Below are positions 60,898 to 64,000 of a stretch of 64,000 nucleotides of DNA, piece by piece. How positions within the stretch are numbered: the first letter of the stretch is position 1; the number at the start of each line of letters is the position of its first letter. The DNA lies in the NCBI GenBank assembly GCA_903881665.1, contig CAIRUC010000111.1:68815-132814 (forward strand). Direction: 5' to 3'. The notes below the pieces were generated by a model. It worked only from the letters and a program-made list of their open reading frames with translations, ran no database searches and was not told the origin of the DNA. Origin of the DNA: an uncultured Bacteroidota bacterium (GTDB lineage: Bacteria > Bacteroidota > Bacteroidia > AKYH767-A > OLB10). The position numbers were made by a program, and so were the translations under genes.

Positions 60898-61422
60898 CTA
60901 AGATAAATTCCGATCAGTAGGTTTCGATGTTAGATACTGAGATATGACAATCAGTACCAACGTGACTAAACTACTAAGTATGGCTCTTGTTAGCGTATTA
61001 AAAAACTCACTGAATCTGAACATCTCAATATTGAAAAGCAGTATATGATGAATTAATAACATTACACTGCAATAAACGATAAACCATCGTATCCCGAATT
61101 TACGAATTCCCGGTGAAGCATCTGCTTCGTATCCGTCGCGCGGAGCAATCATTTTTAACCAACTCGGACGCATATATGCAATAAGCAAACAGGCCGAAGC
61201 GTGCATGCCCATGGTATTCTGAAATAGGTCAACAGTAAGTCCGGTTACGAACGCAATGCCCAATAATAAAAGGCGAGGAAGTTGAATGGGAAGCGTAAGT
61301 AAAAACATCACATATAAAAAAGGATTAATGATACCGCCCAACTGCACATTGTTTAGCACAAGCACTTGAATGGCTATCAATAACACAAATCGCAAAACGA
61401 TATTTAGTATCTCAATGATCAT
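60898..61422 (-). CDS. mreD: Rod shape-determining protein MreD
   Basis: Polytopic; position between mreC and PBP2; GLTVDLFQNTMGMHASACLLIAYMRP. Confidence 0.88.
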   Translation of the reverse strand: MIIEILNIVLRFVLLIAIQVLVLNNVQLGGIINPFLYVMFLLTLPIQLPRLLLLGIAFVTGLTVDLFQNTMGMHASACLLIAYMRPSWLKMIAPRDGYEADASPGIRKFGIRWFIVYCSVMLLIHHILLFNIEMFRFSEFFNTLTRAILSSLVTLVLIVISQYLTSKPTDRNLS

Positions 61423-62258
61423 TGTTCGTTGCTTTGTACCGTGGTTGACTCCAGGTTTCTTTGTTCGTTCTTAAGTAGGTTTTCTATGATGTAGACATAG
61501 CTGAGATTGTTGAATTTCGTCGACAATCCTATCGTAATTGCGTGAAAATTAGATCCAGGATTTAGCTTGTCTTCTTTTACTAAACCAATCATTACGCCAG
61601 CAGGAAATATGGATGAATATTCAGTGGTAACAACGGTGTCACGTTTTTGAACAGGAACTGTTTTGTCGATCTCGCTTAATATCGCTTCATGTGGGTCTTC
61701 TCCATTCCAAGTCAGAGAGCCAAAAAAACCATTGCGTTTAATCATGGCACTCACGCGCGATTTAGTATGTAAAAGCGACATTACCGTACAATAGTGATCG
61801 CTTACTTGTTGTACAATTCCTACTACTCCCGAACCGCAAATAACTCCCATTTCAGGATGAATTCCGTCGAGTGAACCTTTGTTAAGTGTAAGGTAATTAT
61901 TACGCATACTCACAGAGTTGTTAATTACCTTGGCCGTAACGTACGTGTATTGCTGTTTTCCGATACTGTCGTTTACATCAACTTTATTCGTATCACTGAT
62001 GTACATCGATGTGTTCAATGTATTGCGCAAAGCCGCATTTTCGGTCGCAAGTAGTTGGTTGTTGTCGCGAAGGTGAATATATTCTTTTACATAACTCACC
62101 CCTTCCATCACCTCAGTCACTCCGGCATTGGTTGCGTTTAAAACAGAAGCATGTTGAAATTTATTATTCTGTACTAAGAGATAGATGCAAAAACTCTGCA
62201 ACACGACAAACAACAACGTGAAGTTGTTTCGCCATAGCAGTAGAAATAATAATCTCAT
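61419..62258 (-). CDS. mreC: Rod shape-determining protein MreC
   Basis: N-terminal TM, VTAKVINNSVSMRNNYLTLNKGSLDGIHPEMGVI, GVVGIVQQVSDHYCTVMSLLH. Confidence 0.92.
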   Translation of the reverse strand: MRLLFLLLWRNNFTLLFVVLQSFCIYLLVQNNKFQHASVLNATNAGVTEVMEGVSYVKEYIHLRDNNQLLATENAALRNTLNTSMYISDTNKVDVNDSIGKQQYTYVTAKVINNSVSMRNNYLTLNKGSLDGIHPEMGVICGSGVVGIVQQVSDHYCTVMSLLHTKSRVSAMIKRNGFFGSLTWNGEDPHEAILSEIDKTVPVQKRDTVVTTEYSSIFPAGVMIGLVKEDKLNPGSNFHAITIGLSTKFNNLSYVYIIENLLKNEQRNLESTTVQSNEQ

Positions 62259-62316
62259 GTACGAACGATTGCGATTTCAGATTGTATACTGGTCCCAAAC
62301 AGCTGTTCGGCTGTTG

Positions 62317-63339
62317 TTAGTGTTGTAAGAACTTGTAACGATGAATATTCTTTAGCGCAATGCCAGTTCCGCGTACTACTGCACGAAGTGGATCTTCAGC
62401 AACGTGTACAGGTAATTTTGTCTTCATTGAAATACGTCGATCTAATCCGCGTAACAATGCGCCTCCGCCTGTTAAGTAAATTCCAGTACGGAAAATATCC
62501 GCCGACAACTCAGGCGGTGTAATCTCAAGTGCTTTCAAAATAGCTTCTTCAATCTTGCTGATCGACTTATCTAAAGCATGCGCAATTTCAGGGTAGCTTA
62601 CTGTAATTTCTTTCGGAATACCTGTCATCAAATCGCGACCGTGAACGGCGAAATCTGGTGGAGGATTGTCTAATTCAGGTAAAGCAGATCCTACTTCAAT
62701 TTTAATTCGTTCAGCAGTTCGTTCTCCAATAAGGATGTTGTGCTGACGACGCATATAATCCCAAATATCAGTGGTGAATCCATCGCCGGCAACTCGAATA
62801 CTTTGATCACAAACAATACCTCCTAAGGCAATTACGGCAATCTCTGAAGTTCCGCCGCCAATATCAATAATCATATTTCCCATGGGCTCTTCCACATCGA
62901 TACCAATACCGATTGCGGCTGCCATAGGTTCATGTATTAAGTACACTTCTTTCGCTCCCGCATGTTCTGCAGAGTCACGTACCGCACGTTTCTCTACTTC
63001 GGTAATCCCTGAAGGGATGCAAATAACCATGCGTAGCGAAGGGGTGAAAAGCTTGTTTCCAGGGTTGATCATGCGAATCATCCCTTTAATCATTTGTTCA
63101 GCTGCTTCGAAATCGGCAATTACTCCATCTTTCAACGGTCGAACCGTTTTGATGTTTTCATGCGTTTTTCCGTGCATCATCATTGCCTGTTTACCTACGG
63201 CAATAACTTTTCCGGTGGTGCGGTCGATAGCAACGATAGAAGGTTCATCAACGACTACTTTGTCGTTATTTATAATTAGCGTATTCGCTGTTCCAAGATC
63301 GATAGCAATCTCCTGTGTTAGGAAATCAAAGAGTCCCAT
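62317..63339 (-). CDS. mreB: Rod shape-determining protein MreB
   Basis: IAIDLGTANTLI, VEKRAVRDSAEHAGAKEVYLIHEPMAAAIGIGIDVEEPMGNMIIDIGGGTSEIAVIALGG. Confidence 0.98.
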   Translation of the reverse strand: MGLFDFLTQEIAIDLGTANTLIINNDKVVVDEPSIVAIDRTTGKVIAVGKQAMMMHGKTHENIKTVRPLKDGVIADFEAAEQMIKGMIRMINPGNKLFTPSLRMVICIPSGITEVEKRAVRDSAEHAGAKEVYLIHEPMAAAIGIGIDVEEPMGNMIIDIGGGTSEIAVIALGGIVCDQSIRVAGDGFTTDIWDYMRRQHNILIGERTAERIKIEVGSALPELDNPPPDFAVHGRDLMTGIPKEITVSYPEIAHALDKSISKIEEAILKALEITPPELSADIFRTGIYLTGGGALLRGLDRRISMKTKLPVHVAEDPLRAVVRGTGIALKNIHRYKFLQH

Positions 63340-63486
63340 GCAGTAGTTCTTCTTTTACGGATTATCTCCCGAAGGAGCAATAGTGATTTGATTATATAAT
63401 TGTCAGCAATGTATATCGCGGATATTCTTGCAAGATAATTTTTTGCTAACTGCAAAAGTGGTTGAAATATTTGAATTATTAACTAA

Positions 63487-64000
63487 TTAATGTTTAAAAT
63501 GACGAATTCCTGTTATTACCATTGAAATTCCAAGCTGATTACAAGCATCTATTGAGTCTTGATCTCTTATAGATCCTCCCGGTTGTACTACTGATGTGAT
63601 TCCTGCTTCGGCAGCAATTCTTACGCAATCGGGAAAGGGGAAGAATGCGTCAGAGGCCATTACTGCTCCTTTTATGTCCATCCCAAATTGTTCTGCCTTG
63701 GCAATGGCTTGTTTTAATGCATCAACCCGCGATGTTTGTCCAACACCACTCGCACAGAGTTGTCCGTTTTTCGTTAACACGATAGCATTACTTTTACTGT
63801 GCTTTACTATTTTGTTGGCAAATAATAAATCAGCGATTTCGGTGGATGTCGGCGCTTTTTCGCTTACCGTTTTCAGCATGTCGGCCGTTTCTGTGGTGCT
63901 ATCTGTATTCTGAACAAGGATTCCGTTCAAAATGCTGCGGTATGTTTTTTCAGGATGGCGGAAATCACGCGTCTGAAGTATCATTCTATTCTTTTTGCTT
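63487..64000 (-). CDS. purH: Bifunctional AICARFT/IMP cyclohydrolase PurH (C-terminal part; continues beyond window)
   Basis: KHSKSNAIVLTKNGQLCASGVGQTSRVDALKQA, MASDAFFPFPDCV, GGSIRDQDSIDACNQLGISMVITGIRHFKH; frame open to window end (SKKNR upstream of ATG). Confidence 0.93.
   Translation of the reverse strand, partial: SKKNRMILQTRDFRHPEKTYRSILNGILVQNTDSTTETADMLKTVSEKAPTSTEIADLLFANKIVKHSKSNAIVLTKNGQLCASGVGQTSRVDALKQAIAKAEQFGMDIKGAVMASDAFFPFPDCVRIAAEAGITSVVQPGGSIRDQDSIDACNQLGISMVITGIRHFKH

Noticed and set aside
62882-63346. 154-aa plus-strand ORF antisense to mreB
   Set aside because: Shadow of the highly conserved mreB reading frame.

Overview
This 64 kb window is a Bacteroidota chromosome segment. 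It is AT-rich, has TAnnTTTG-type promoter boxes, and carries type IX secretion (T9SS) sorting domains. I saw no rRNA, tRNA, CRISPR array, prophage or intact transposase. Most of it is housekeeping: purS/pssA, pdxA, an M17 aminopeptidase, mqnC, kdsB, tyrS, a YyaL-like protein, an M13 peptidase, an M42 peptidase, pyk, tadA, trpS, waaA, the mreBCD-PBP2-rodA shape operon, and the 3' part of purH at the right edge. Accessory or surface-related content includes a PorV2/PorU2-like pair split by a small PD-(D/E)XK-like ORF with an attC-like structured element, two large T9SS cargo proteins, an HU(CCDC81)-SPOR fusion, an orphan RnfD/NqrB homologue paired with a DUF2330 protein, a P-domain+CotH kinase protein, and an ~10 kb sugar-nucleotide cluster with no glycosyltransferases. 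That cluster contains an apparent WbpA/B/D/E set, the pathway implicated in the T9SS C-terminal linking sugar. The least-coding stretch (21.3-22.2 kb) hides a decayed secreted-protein gene (ATA at the expected start, in-frame TGA), a tiny signal-peptide ORF and a perfect 12-bp hairpin. All family calls come from reading motifs by eye; no searches were run.
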